Shown piece after piece: positions 33,471 through 42,118 of a DNA stretch of 53,066 nucleotides. The DNA is from Lachnospiraceae bacterium (GTDB lineage: Bacteria; Bacillota; Clostridia; Lachnospirales; Lachnospiraceae): the NCBI GenBank assembly GCA_014804695.1, contig JAAUZJ010000018.1:1-53066 (forward strand). The letters are read 5' to 3'. The position numbers and the translations under genes are program-made. Position 1 is the first letter of the stretch, and each line of letters opens with the position of its first letter. The notes beneath the pieces are model-generated. The model made no database searches. It was not told the origin of the DNA and was given only the letters and a program-made list of their open reading frames with translations.

Positions 33471-35468
33471 ATGAAATATTATGTAAACTCAAATACATTG
33501 CAAGAAGGAGATGGAAGTATAGAATATCCATTTAAGAAAATACAGGAGGCGGCTTTTTGCGCTAAACCGGGCGATGAGGTCATTGTCGCACCGGGAATCT
33601 ATAGAGAAGCTGTAAGTCCTGTAAATGGCGGAAGAGAAGATGCAAGAATCACTTATCGTTCCGAAGTTGAGAAAGCTGCGGTCATTACGGGTGCAGAAGA
33701 GGTAAAAAACTTGGAGTTATATGAAGGAAATGTCTGGAGAGCACGTATTTCCAATACGATATTCGGAAATGAGAACCCATACACAACATTAATATATGGA
33801 GACTGGTTTAATGCCACCATAATTGCTCACACAGGAGAAGTTTATCTGAACGGTAAGTCTATGTATGAAGTGACGGCGCTTGAGAATGTTTTGCATCCGG
33901 AAATAAACGCTACGTCATGGGATGCGGAATTTTCCATTTATACATGGTATACGGAGCAGGATGAAAAGAACGATGAAACGATACTGTATGCCAATTTCCA
34001 AGGGAAGAATCCGAACATAGAAAACGTAGAGATCAGTGTCAGGAAAAATTGTTTTTATCCGGAGAAAGAAGGTGTGGGTTATATAACACTAACTGGTTTT
34101 ACTGTGAGACAGGCAGCAACACAATGGGCGCCGCCGACCGCATATCAGGAAGGAATGATAGGGCCTCACTGGTCAAAAGGATGGATCATTGAGGATTGTG
34201 AGATATACGAATCCAAATGCTCCGGCATTTCCCTCGGAAAATACTTGCAGCCTGAAAATGATAATAAATGGACGAAATGGAAATATAAGGATGGGACACA
34301 GACAGAGCGGGAATGTATTTGCCAGGCACAGCTTGAGGGTTGGAACAAAGAGCACATCGGTTCTCATATAATCAGAAGATGTGATATTCATGATTGTGGA
34401 CAAACTGGTATTGTAGGTCATTTAGGTGGAGTATTTTCGATTATTGAAGATAACCGAATTCATCATATTAACAACAAACAGAATCTGCGCGGCCCCGAGA
34501 TTGGCGGTATTAAAATGCATGCGGCGATTGATGTGATCGTCCGTCATAATTATATTTATAACTGTACGCGGGGGTTATGGCTTGACTGGCAGGCACAGGG
34601 AACCAGAGTGACAAGGAATCTGTTTTTTAATAATTGTCTGCCGAAGAATGAAAATCTCACGAGGGGAAATGTCATTGGTGAGGATATTTTTGTGGAAGTA
34701 TCACACGGTCCTACACTGATAGATCATAATGTGCTGTTGTCAGACTGCGCTATGAAACTGGCTACGCAGGGAGTCGCAGTGGTACATAATCTTATTGCCG
34801 GATCTTTTACTGCCGTAGGACGTGGGGTAAATAATGGCGCACCTACGAAAGCATCGCCACGATACACCCCATATCACATACCACATCGCACAGAGATTGC
34901 CGGTTTTATGACAATACTGCATGGCGATATGAGGTTTTACAATAACATATTTATCCAGAAAGAAATTCGTCTGGCGCTGAAAGAAATGACAGATACTATG
35001 GCGGATAATGAATGGACGGATGGAAATCTGATAGTAGGCACCATTCCTTATGAAGGGTATCCTTCTTTTGAAGAATATGCGCAGCAGTTTGAAGGATACT
35101 GTGGTATGGGTGCTGTACGAACTGACAGATATTATAATCCACTTCCGGTCTGGGCGGAAGGTAATATTTATTATAATGGGGCAAAGCCTATGTCAAAAGA
35201 AAATGCCATTGTAGATGAGGAGCATCAGATCACAATCTCCTTGGAAGAAGAGGACGGAAGTTATCTTTTGAAAACGAATCTGTATGAATATTTACCCAAA
35301 ATGGAAAATCGGATAATCACAACAGATATATTGGGCATGGCATTTGAGCCGGAGCAGAAATTTGAAAATCCGGATGGTACGCCTATTGTAATGGATAAGG
35401 ATTACTATGGTAAAGCATGGGGAGAAAATTCAGGTGCAGGTCCTTTTGCGGATTATAAATCCTATTGA
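33471..35468 (+). CDS. Right-handed parallel beta-helix protein, probable glycan-active enzyme
   Basis: The 665-residue product starts with a DUF1565-like segment (YYVNSNTLQEGDGSIEYPFK, then GDEVIVAPGIYREAV), which forms the cap and first turns of a beta-helix. Many helix turns follow (IIEDCEIYES, HIIRRCDIHDCGQTGIV, IIEDNRIHHINN, VIVRHNYIYNC). Such folds occur in pectate lyases and several glycoside hydrolase families. Asp/Glu-rich loop residues could be catalytic, but none can be assigned. There is no signal peptide, so it would act in the cytoplasm on imported oligosaccharides. The ATG follows GGGAGG by eight bases. No transporter gene is adjacent. Confidence 0.75.
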   Translation: MKYYVNSNTLQEGDGSIEYPFKKIQEAAFCAKPGDEVIVAPGIYREAVSPVNGGREDARITYRSEVEKAAVITGAEEVKNLELYEGNVWRARISNTIFGNENPYTTLIYGDWFNATIIAHTGEVYLNGKSMYEVTALENVLHPEINATSWDAEFSIYTWYTEQDEKNDETILYANFQGKNPNIENVEISVRKNCFYPEKEGVGYITLTGFTVRQAATQWAPPTAYQEGMIGPHWSKGWIIEDCEIYESKCSGISLGKYLQPENDNKWTKWKYKDGTQTERECICQAQLEGWNKEHIGSHIIRRCDIHDCGQTGIVGHLGGVFSIIEDNRIHHINNKQNLRGPEIGGIKMHAAIDVIVRHNYIYNCTRGLWLDWQAQGTRVTRNLFFNNCLPKNENLTRGNVIGEDIFVEVSHGPTLIDHNVLLSDCAMKLATQGVAVVHNLIAGSFTAVGRGVNNGAPTKASPRYTPYHIPHRTEIAGFMTILHGDMRFYNNIFIQKEIRLALKEMTDTMADNEWTDGNLIVGTIPYEGYPSFEEYAQQFEGYCGMGAVRTDRYYNPLPVWAEGNIYYNGAKPMSKENAIVDEEHQITISLEEEDGSYLLKTNLYEYLPKMENRIITTDILGMAFEPEQKFENPDGTPIVMDKDYYGKAWGENSGAGPFADYKSY

Positions 35469-35495
35469 CTCTAACGTAACGTGATAGATTAAAAT
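35465..35495 (+). promoter_or_regulatory. MerR-type promoter of the TipA-like regulator
   Basis: TTGACT (35465-35470) and TAAAAT (35490-35495) are separated by 19 bases, the over-long spacer typical of MerR-activated promoters. The spacer holds an imperfect dyad centred on ACGTAACGT, suggesting autoregulation. Confidence 0.75.
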
Positions 35496-35519
35496 GGAAT
35501 TGCACGGGAGGAAAAAATT

Positions 35520-36248
35520 ATGCGAACAGTAAGAGAAGTCAGTAAACTCACAGGTGTTAGTGTGCGCACACTACATCACTATGATGCAATCGGACTTTTG
35601 AAACCTACGAAAGTAACCGAAGCAGGCTATCGAATGTATGACGATACAGCGCTTAGCCGTCTGCAGAATATTTTATTGTTTCGCGAATTACAGTTCCCCT
35701 TAAAAGAAATCAAAGCAATTCTTGACAGTCCCGATTTTGACCCATCAGAGGCAATTGCCCTGCAAATCGAATTGTTAGAATTACAATATAAGCATATAGG
35801 CGAACTTATTATCCTTGCCCGTGAAATACAAAGAAAAGGAATAACAACAATGAATTTTGAAGTTTTTGACAAAAGTGAGATTGAAAATTATAAAGCAGAA
35901 GCTAAAGCCAAGTGGGGAAAAACACAAGCGTATCAAGATTACATGCAAAAATCAGCGACACAGTCTGAAGATGAACAAAAAGAGATAGCTGACCAGTTAT
36001 TAGACAAGTTTTCTGAGCTTGGGACACTTCGGAATTTACCGCCTGCGGCAAAGAAGGTACAGGAAAAAATATCCGTTTTGCAGAAATTCATCACGGATAA
36101 TTACTATGTATGCACAGATGAAATCCTTAATGGACTTGGGCAAATGTATGCAGGTGATGAACGCTTTAAGAAAAATATTGACAGGGCAGGTGGGGACGGT
36201 ACTGCTGAATTTGTCAGTCAGGCTATTTCTGTGTATTGTTCTCATTAA
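35520..36248 (+). CDS. MerR family regulator with TipAS-type effector domain
   Basis: The 242-residue product has an N-terminal MerR helix-turn-helix (VREVSKLTGVSVRTLHHYDA, IGLLKP), a dimerisation coiled coil, and a C-terminal domain like TipAS (AKWGKTQAYQDYMQKS, GLGQMYAGDERFKKNID). TipAS domains bind thiopeptide and other antibiotics and cause activation of resistance genes. The promoter has a 19-base spacer. The next gene, 33 bases downstream, is a YjaZ-type protease and may be in the same unit. Confidence 0.92.
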   Translation: MRTVREVSKLTGVSVRTLHHYDAIGLLKPTKVTEAGYRMYDDTALSRLQNILLFRELQFPLKEIKAILDSPDFDPSEAIALQIELLELQYKHIGELIILAREIQRKGITTMNFEVFDKSEIENYKAEAKAKWGKTQAYQDYMQKSATQSEDEQKEIADQLLDKFSELGTLRNLPPAAKKVQEKISVLQKFITDNYYVCTDEILNGLGQMYAGDERFKKNIDRAGGDGTAEFVSQAISVYCSH

Positions 36249-36281
36249 TAGAGTGTTGTTATTCCTTTAAAGGAGGCAGCT

Positions 36282-37202
36282 ATGAATGTGAAAAGTGTAT
36301 ATTCACCCGATGTTTACAGAAAAATAATGAATGCAGATCAGGATAAAAAGGATGATATATACCGCTATGAATTGATGCTCCCTTTTAAGGGTAAATGGGA
36401 TTGCTATCATATCCCCATCAAAGCGTCTAAAGAAGGCGCTTATGACATCATCATGGCGAATAACAGGATGGGGATTTTTCCACCATCCAAAGTGAATTTG
36501 ACGACAAAGGATTGGATTGAAGCCATTTCCGATAAAAATTTATGGGATGTCTGTCAAAAATCCATCGAAACTGCCCTGGAGCGCTTTGTCAGCAAGGGGA
36601 TTGAACTCAAGGTTCAGGAGTATTTGTTTTCTATTTTTTTAGCAGACCCAGAGAATGCTTATACGAAAATGAATGAGGGCTATTGTGGAGACGGAGGCAT
36701 TCCCGGTTTCGTGATGGGGTGGCTGATACCAAATGAAAATAATCTGAAAAAGCTCCCTGCAGCGTTTGCACATGAAACAAATCATAATGTAAGATACCAG
36801 TTTATTAAATGGACGAACGATATAACCTTGGGCGAGATGCTTGTGGGAGAGGGTTTGGCGGAGAACTATGCTACAGCAATACATGGCGAAGAATTTCTCG
36901 GACCATGGGTGGGCAAAACAGATCCGGAACTATTACCGCTGATAAAAGAAATCATCCATGACGGTTTAGATGCAACGGGATTTGAAAACATCACAGCTTA
37001 TTTATACGGCGATGAAATGGCGAGAATGCAATGCTTTCCCGAAGCAGGTCTGCCCTATTGTGCGGGATATGCTGTCGGATACCATCTGATCAAATATTAT
37101 CTGCAAAAAACCGGTATCAGCATTGAGGAAGCTACAATTCTTCCACACGAAGAAATATTGAAAGAGGTTGAGGAATTTTGGGAAATGTGTTATTTCTCAT
37201 AA
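36282..37202 (+). CDS. DUF2268 (YjaZ-type) putative zinc protease
   Basis: The 306-residue product has a zincin-like HETNH motif in AFAHETNHNVRYQ, followed by GEGLAENYA, which could supply the third metal ligand. This fits the predicted Zn-dependent protease family DUF2268. There is no signal peptide. It follows the TipA-like regulator by 33 bases with a good GGAGG site, so it may be its target. The 3' end overlaps the converging HxlR remnant. The proteolytic substrate is unknown. Confidence 0.85.
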   Translation: MNVKSVYSPDVYRKIMNADQDKKDDIYRYELMLPFKGKWDCYHIPIKASKEGAYDIIMANNRMGIFPPSKVNLTTKDWIEAISDKNLWDVCQKSIETALERFVSKGIELKVQEYLFSIFLADPENAYTKMNEGYCGDGGIPGFVMGWLIPNENNLKKLPAAFAHETNHNVRYQFIKWTNDITLGEMLVGEGLAENYATAIHGEEFLGPWVGKTDPELLPLIKEIIHDGLDATGFENITAYLYGDEMARMQCFPEAGLPYCAGYAVGYHLIKYYLQKTGISIEEATILPHEEILKEVEEFWEMCYFS

Positions 37203-37316
37203 GGATTCTGGTAATCCGGGCAAAGGTATGTCTCACTCCATGACATCATCGTCTGCAAAACAGGGATGAAGCTCTCGCCCAACTCGGTAAGCGAGTATTC
37301 CACTTTCGGTGAGATT
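37190..37316 (-). pseudogene. C-terminal fragment of an HxlR family regulator
   Basis: The minus strand encodes EISPKVEYSLTELGESFIPV, then LQTMMSWSETYLCPDYQNPY and a stop at 37190-37192. This is the final part of an HxlR winged-helix regulator. The N-terminal two thirds are missing; the similarity ends near 37316-37330, where a plus-strand radical SAM fragment begins. It is a truncated, presumably dead gene. Confidence 0.75.
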
Positions 37317-37336
37317 TCCTTATCAAGTGCCAGACA

Positions 37337-37798
37337 ATGGCGATGTTTGCAAGCATAAGGGACATTATGGAGCAGTGTCGGAAACTGGACGAGGCAGGGA
37401 TTGAGTATTATTTTGTCTACATGACCGGGCTTGCCGGGACGGGAAGAGGATATAATAATGCGGTGAACAGTGCAAAGCTGTTCAGTCAGTTAAATCCTTA
37501 TTTTATCTCAGTAGATTCCCTTACGCTGTTCCCGGATACCGAGCTGTACCACATGGAGCAGGAGGGCTGGTTTGTTCCTGCCGGGGAAAAGGAACGCTTG
37601 CGGGAGTTACAGGTGTTTATTAAGAACCTACAGATACGGACACACCTGTTTGCCAATTCCAGTACAAATTTTTATCCGGTCACTGCCTATCTGCCGAAGG
37701 AAAGGGATTCAGTGACCAGTGAGTTGCAACACATAATTAATACGGTAAGCGAGGAGGAAATGGTGGAATACCGCAGGAACTTGAATTCTTTAGGATAA
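37337..37798 (+). pseudogene. C-terminal fragment of a radical SAM protein
   Basis: The open frame encodes 153 residues that resemble the C-terminal half of a radical SAM protein (GIEYYFVYMTGLAGTGRGY, FISVDSLTLFPDTELYHMEQ, LFANSSTNFYPVTAYLPKER). The cluster-binding CxxxCxxC region is absent and there is no ribosome site before the first ATG. The break at about 37330 coincides with the end of the HxlR fragment, so both were cut by one event. Confidence 0.7.
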
Positions 37799-37958
37799 TC
37801 AGCACAATTAATAAGTGAAAGTAGTCACAGTTGCCTTATCACGGTTCTATCCATACTGACTGACCACATGATGCATTGCTTTCCTATGAAATGTTATAGA
37901 GAGCTTTTTAGCAGCTAATGCTGTGGCAACTTAATTAATAAGACGTCTTATAAAATAC
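37799..37958. other. Intergenic stretch with a 12-base palindrome
   Basis: No gene is recognised. TAAGACGTCTTA (37939-37950) is a perfect palindrome. A short minus-strand peptide frame (KKLSITFHRKAMHHVVSQYG) exists without start or ribosome site and could be a gene remnant. Confidence 0.4.
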
Positions 37959-37994
37959 AACCGCCGCTATGGATTTATAACATAAGCGGCGGTT
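37959..37994. terminator. Recurring GC-rich hairpin, copy 1
   Basis: AACCGCCGC (37959-37967) pairs with GCGGCGGTT (37986-37994), extended by TATG/CATA with one bulge. The stop codon of the minus-strand MerR gene lies in the loop. Related hairpins occur at 46064-46107 and 48131-48169. Confidence 0.75.
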
Positions 37995-38394
37995 CGTTAT
38001 TTGTATAGTCATTTTTCGGTAAGTGAGCATCATTGACATGTTCAATTTCTTTTCTATAGAATTCAATTTTCTCATCCAACTTAATCTTATGCTCCTGTAA
38101 CTGTGCAATCTGTTCATTAAGCGTCTGGCGGTGCAGTACAAGAATTTCCAGTCTTTCATAAAGGGTGGTATCGCCTGCTGCCCGTAGATTGGCATAGTGT
38201 TTGATTTCCTTGATAGGCATCCCTGTGTTTTTCAGGCGTTTAATAAATTCGATCCATGTTAGGTCTTTATCAGAATAACATCGGCGGTTGATGGAATTTC
38301 TTTCCGGTGTAATCAAGCCTTCGTGTTCATAATAGCGCAGGGTATGGATGCTCAGCCCTGTCAGTTTTGAAAAATCTCCTATGTAATATTCCAT
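37975..38394 (-). CDS. MerR family transcriptional regulator
   Basis: The 139-residue product has the MerR helix-turn-helix (YYIGDFSKLTGLSIHTLRYY, EHEGLITPERN), a second wing (TWIEFIKRLKNTGMPIKEIK) and a coiled-coil dimer helix, with a short C-terminal tail lacking a clear metal-binding Cys cluster. It is divergent from an SDR gene. The shared gap holds a 19-base-spacer promoter with a perfect dyad, so it probably controls the SDR gene and perhaps itself. Confidence 0.92.
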   Translation of the reverse strand: MEYYIGDFSKLTGLSIHTLRYYEHEGLITPERNSINRRCYSDKDLTWIEFIKRLKNTGMPIKEIKHYANLRAAGDTTLYERLEILVLHRQTLNEQIAQLQEHKIKLDEKIEFYRKEIEHVNDAHLPKNDYTNNEPPLML

Positions 38395-38412
38395 AAAATC
38401 ACCTCAATCCTC

Positions 38413-38443
38413 TTGACATAGAGTTAACTCTACATTGTATGGT
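38413..38443 (+). promoter_or_regulatory. MerR-controlled promoter of the SDR gene
   Basis: TTGACA (38413-38418) and TATGGT (38438-38443) are separated by 19 bases. The spacer contains the perfect palindrome TAGAGTTAACTCTA (38419-38432), an ideal site for a MerR dimer that untwists the promoter. Confidence 0.85.
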
Positions 38444-38475
38444 TGGATTATATCAAATCAAAGGAGGATTTTCAA

Positions 38476-39309
38476 ATGGTCCAAAGAACAAGAAAATATA
38501 CAGTTATTACAGGGGCAAGTTCAGGCATCGGCTATGAAGCAGCAAAGACATTTGCAGAGCGTGGTAAAAATCTGGTCATAACAGCAAGGCGTAAAGACAG
38601 GCTTGAAACGTTAAAACGGGAGATTTTAGAGAAACACCCGGATTTGGATATTGTCATTAGAAGCGCTGATTTATCTGTGCCGGAAAACGTATACCGGCTT
38701 TATGAAGGTTTGAGTGATTATGAAATTGAAACATGGATCAATAATGCAGGTTTTGGTAACTACGATAGCGTGGCTGATCAGGACTTGGATAAGATAAGGA
38801 TGATGCTGAATCTTAACATAGAGGCCCTGACGATTCTCTCCTCACTGTATGTGCATGATTACAAGGATGTAGAAGGAACGCAGCTTATCAATATATCTTC
38901 ATGCGGAGGCTACACCATTGTTCCCACGGCAGTGACGTACTGTGCTGCGAAGTTTTATGTCAGTACATTTACGGAAGGACTGGCACTGGAGTTGAAAGAA
39001 TCAGGTGCAAAGATGAAGGCAAAGGTGCTGGCACCTGCGGCGACAAAGACAGAGTTCGGAATGATGGCAAATAATGTCAGTGAATATAACTATGATAAGT
39101 CTTTCGGAATATATCACACCAGCAGGCAGGTAGCCGGATTTCTGCTTGAACTGTACGACAGCGGAAAAGTAGTGGGGATAGTAGATAGGGATAGTTTCAG
39201 TTTCCGGCTAGCTGATCCGTTGTTTCCATATGCGGGAAACTCATTACATAATCAGCTGTCTGCTATTTCCATAAGTGGGCGGCCTGATAATGGAAATTTT
39301 AGACATTGA
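38476..39309 (+). CDS. Short-chain dehydrogenase/reductase
   Basis: The product, 277 residues from ATG 38476, is a classical SDR. The NAD(P) site is TGASSGIGYEAAK, followed by NNAG (WINNAGFGNYD). The catalytic Ser and the Tyr-x-x-x-Lys (TYCAAKFYV) are present. The Arg pair ITARRKDRL suggests NADPH preference. It would oxidise or reduce an unknown alcohol or carbonyl. AAAGGAGGA precedes the start; an upstream frame extension to 38443 is rejected. It is controlled by the divergent MerR gene. Confidence 0.93.
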   Translation: MVQRTRKYTVITGASSGIGYEAAKTFAERGKNLVITARRKDRLETLKREILEKHPDLDIVIRSADLSVPENVYRLYEGLSDYEIETWINNAGFGNYDSVADQDLDKIRMMLNLNIEALTILSSLYVHDYKDVEGTQLINISSCGGYTIVPTAVTYCAAKFYVSTFTEGLALELKESGAKMKAKVLAPAATKTEFGMMANNVSEYNYDKSFGIYHTSRQVAGFLLELYDSGKVVGIVDRDSFSFRLADPLFPYAGNSLHNQLSAISISGRPDNGNFRH

Positions 39310-39374
39310 CAAATAAATCCAGTGGTGTATAATACAGTAGTGGATAATACAGCTATGATAATACAGCTATGGAG
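39306..39374 (+). promoter_or_regulatory. Consensus promoter with direct repeats before the PadR gene
   Basis: TTGACA (39306-39311) and TATAAT (39328-39333) are spaced by 16 bases. ATAATACAGCTATG occurs twice in tandem (about 39344-39373), preceded by a related ATAATACAG at 39329. The repeats may be operator sites for PadR autoregulation. Confidence 0.75.
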
Positions 39375-39381
39375 GTGCATT

Positions 39382-39918
39382 ATGTCTACGATTGATTTAA
39401 TCATTTTAGGCTCATTATATCAAAGCCCTAAAAGTGCGTATGACTTGCAAAAGCAAATTGAATCCCGAAACTTGTCAAGGTGGGTAAAAATTGGCTCGTT
39501 TACTGTTTACAAGAAAGTGGTTCAATACGAAAACAAAGGATATGTTGTTAGTGAAGCTGTTAAGAATGGCAATATGCCTGAGAAAACTTTGTACACAATA
39601 ACGCCAAAGGGAAAAGAAATCTTTAAAGAATCGATGACTAAATTTTCTTTAACTGAAACAAGAGTATTTTTGGATTTCAATGCAGTAATTGTGAATATGG
39701 CGTTGATTGATGAAAATTTTGCAGATGAATGTATTGGCAATATTAAAAACAGTATTCAAAACACTAAAATGCAGATTAAGGAGCAACTGCCCAATCATAA
39801 AGACATTCCGTTATTTGGGCGGACTATACTGGAACAACAATTCTTACTTTTAGAAACACTGGAAAAATGGGAAGAAAATTTTGAAAAAGAGTTGGCGAAA
39901 GAAAGGGAAGAAAAATGA
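39382..39918 (+). CDS. PadR family transcriptional regulator
   Basis: The 178-residue product has a PadR winged helix (DLIILGSLYQSPKSAYDLQK, GSFTVYKKVVQYENKGYVV, KTLYTITPKGKEIF) and a C-terminal dimerisation helix bundle as in the Vir/PadR subgroup. The start ATG 39382 is preceded by GGAGGTG; an upstream frame extension is not used. Its stop overlaps the next gene by four bases, a common arrangement in which a PadR protein controls an adjoining membrane protein. Confidence 0.92.
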   Translation: MSTIDLIILGSLYQSPKSAYDLQKQIESRNLSRWVKIGSFTVYKKVVQYENKGYVVSEAVKNGNMPEKTLYTITPKGKEIFKESMTKFSLTETRVFLDFNAVIVNMALIDENFADECIGNIKNSIQNTKMQIKEQLPNHKDIPLFGRTILEQQFLLLETLEKWEENFEKELAKEREEK

Positions 39919-40400
39919 GCTTAGTCAATTTCATTTTTTTAAATTTGGTTATTTATTTACCGTTTCATCTATTTGAGGAAGCTATCGGCGATTTTCCTAA
40001 GTGGATGTATGAGCATAAATGGTTGCCCTATCATATGACGCATGGACATTGGATGGCGAATAATTTATTTATCTACTACCCAATGCTTCTTATATCAGTT
40101 TTTTTATTTGTATTCAACACTAAATTCATATGCTTTGGAGTGGCAATACTTATATGGGGCATTATAAATTTTGGTGATCATTTTTTCTATACAATAAAAG
40201 ACAGAAAAGTATCTCCGGGATTGATAAGTGGAACGCTTTTTTTAATTAACTCTATTTTAGGATTAAGAAATTATTTTTTATCAGATTTATTTTCAGTATC
40301 TCAGTTGACGATTGGTTTTTTGATAGGTGGTGTATTATTTGGTTTGCCTATGGGGTTATGTATTGTCTTATATAAGTTTTTTGATAAATATATTAAATAA
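39915..40400 (+). CDS. HXXEE domain membrane protein
   Basis: The 161-residue product has about five membrane helices and the motif HLFEE near residue 18 followed by GDFPKW, characteristic of the HXXEE family. A second conserved-looking His region is HMTHGHWMANN. No biochemical function is established for this family to my knowledge. It overlaps padR by four bases (ATGA), so the two are translationally coupled and likely functionally linked. Confidence 0.85.
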   Translation: MSLVNFIFLNLVIYLPFHLFEEAIGDFPKWMYEHKWLPYHMTHGHWMANNLFIYYPMLLISVFLFVFNTKFICFGVAILIWGIINFGDHFFYTIKDRKVSPGLISGTLFLINSILGLRNYFLSDLFSVSQLTIGFLIGGVLFGLPMGLCIVLYKFFDKYIK

Positions 40401-40583
40401 ATATTTAAAGTGTAACCGTCAACCATGTAACTTTCGGTAGTTATATATCGCATATAGACTTTATGTATTATCTTTATGCCTTTTCCGGATATAATGGATA
40501 GAATTGACGAGAAAAATTATTGTATCAGCTATCGTTGTTAATATCATAACAGGAAATAGGGAAATATAATGTAGTTTTGCAGG

Positions 40584-40612
40584 TTGAGAATACATAATAT
40601 TCACGGTATAAT
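40584..40612 (+). promoter_or_regulatory. Promoter of the lipoprotein gene
   Basis: TTGAGA (40584-40589) and TATAAT (40607-40612) are spaced by 17 bases, about 50 bases before the lipoprotein start. The preceding stretch from 40401 shows no gene. Confidence 0.75.
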
Positions 40613-40661
40613 GAATTAGGCTATATATAGTCCAAAATAATTTATGGAGAAGAGCAATATT

Positions 40662-41282
40662 ATGAAAATCAAAATTCGTATTACATTTATGCTTGGGTTC
40701 ATCGTTGTAGGTACTTTATGTGGATGCGGAACTTCTACAAACGGAATGGAATCCTCATATGAAGAGTTAGATGTTGACTATACAATTAACGATGATGGAA
40801 CGTATACTTGTGACGATAACATCTACAAGTATAAGCTTGAAGTTTCTGGTATTGAAGGAAAATCGCAGGTTACATTTATTGTTTTAACAAATGATACAGA
40901 AACCAGCTTTGAAGATGTCTCTTATAGTTTGAAAAAAGCACAGATGAGCACAGGAATACCAGAATTCGTAATATTAGGATGGTATAATGCAGATGCCCCA
41001 AGCAGTGATCTGCCGCCTATGATTACCCTATATGATAGGGACTATGTAGCCCCATATATGCCATTAAAAGAACTGCCGGACGGTTATAAATACATTGGAA
41101 AACTGACAGAAGAACAGGCGAATGACACTGGACTGGCTGGATGCGGGATGTATGCAATCATGGAGCGTGACAGCCTTTCTGATATTTATGTATATCAGGA
41201 ATGCGGAACGCCTATTGATGAAAATACATTAGATTCAACAACAATGCAATGGGCCTATGTGCAGTGGATTGTAACCCAATAA
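40662..41282 (+). CDS. Putative lipoprotein, unknown function
   Basis: The product, 206 residues from ATG 40662, has a signal peptide (MKIKIRITFMLGFIVVGTL) ending in a lipobox LCGC, then GTSTNG, so it would be attached to the outer face of the membrane. The mature part is acidic with beta-rich segments (YTINDDGTYTCDDNIYKYKL, ELPDGYKYIGKLTEEQANDT). No family is recognised. GGAGAAG lies upstream of this ATG. It precedes the LytTR response regulator by about 115 bases and may be a sensor accessory or a target of that system. Confidence 0.75.
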   Translation: MKIKIRITFMLGFIVVGTLCGCGTSTNGMESSYEELDVDYTINDDGTYTCDDNIYKYKLEVSGIEGKSQVTFIVLTNDTETSFEDVSYSLKKAQMSTGIPEFVILGWYNADAPSSDLPPMITLYDRDYVAPYMPLKELPDGYKYIGKLTEEQANDTGLAGCGMYAIMERDSLSDIYVYQECGTPIDENTLDSTTMQWAYVQWIVTQ

Positions 41283-41395
41283 TTTTGTATAACTTAGATT
41301 TCGGTAGATGCAGAAAAGGAAAGATGCTTTTACTTCACAGCCTGTATATACTGACGAACAAAATTATTATTCAGAAAAGAAATGAGGTGACAGTA

Positions 41396-42118
41396 TTGGT
41401 ACGGATTGCAATATGTGATGATGAGAGAGAAGCTGTCACGCTGCACGAGAAAATTATAAAGGATAGCCTGCAATCTTGCGGTATCGCTTATGAAATAGTA
41501 ACTTACACATACAGCAGTAATCTTTTGGCTGACATTACGGAGGAGGGATTCTTTTATGATCTGCTTTTGCTGGATATTGAAATGCCAGGCGTCACAGGCA
41601 TGGAACTTTCCAAGAAGATAAAGCCGTTTCTGCCGAATATTAAGGTCATTTTCATAACCTCGCATATGGAATATGCGATTGATGCATTTGAACTTTCAAT
41701 CTTCCGCTATGTGCCGAAAAATGATCTTGAGAAAAGGCTCAAAACTGCCGTGGAAGATGCTGCAAAGCTGATTGAATTGGAAGAGGGAAAGGAATACATC
41801 ATCCAGGCGGCGGGAAGAATGGAGAAGATACCATACAGGGATATTTTCTATATCCAGCGTGACGGCGGTAAAAATTCAGTCATATGTTCAAGTGTGGGAA
41901 CATCTAAGGTCAGGAAAAGTTTACAGCAGGTTTATGAGGAACTTGCTGCACCAGAGTTTATTTTTATAGACAGGGGCTGTATCGTAAATATCATACAGAT
42001 CATGAAAGTGGCTGATGGAATGGCTTTCCTCAAAAATGGTGAGTCACTTCCAATCAGCCGTTCTAATTTACAGACGGTCAAGCAGCAGATAAACAGGTTT
42101 TGGGGGACACACATATGA
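41396..42118 (+). CDS. LytTR family response regulator
   Basis: The product, 240 residues from TTG 41396, has a receiver domain (VRIAICDDERE, the phospho-acceptor Asp in LLLLDIEMPG, ITSHMEYAIDAF) and a C-terminal LytTR DNA-binding domain (IFYIQRDGGKNSVIC, FIFIDRGCIVNI, LPISRSN). LytTR regulators bind pairs of direct repeats spaced about two helical turns. GAGGTGA lies seven bases before TTG; the in-frame start at 41249 would overlap the lipoprotein gene and is rejected. It overlaps the kinase gene by four bases. Confidence 0.93.
   Translation: MVRIAICDDEREAVTLHEKIIKDSLQSCGIAYEIVTYTYSSNLLADITEEGFFYDLLLLDIEMPGVTGMELSKKIKPFLPNIKVIFITSHMEYAIDAFELSIFRYVPKNDLEKRLKTAVEDAAKLIELEEGKEYIIQAAGRMEKIPYRDIFYIQRDGGKNSVICSSVGTSKVRKSLQQVYEELAAPEFIFIDRGCIVNIIQIMKVADGMAFLKNGESLPISRSNLQTVKQQINRFWGTHI

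Noticed and set aside
37939..37950. TAAGACGTCTTA as an operator
   Set aside because: It is a palindrome, but no promoter or target gene start is close enough to support a role.
41249..41395. 49-residue extension of the LytTR regulator
   Set aside because: It overlaps the lipoprotein gene and lacks a ribosome site; receiver domains normally start at VRIAICDDE.
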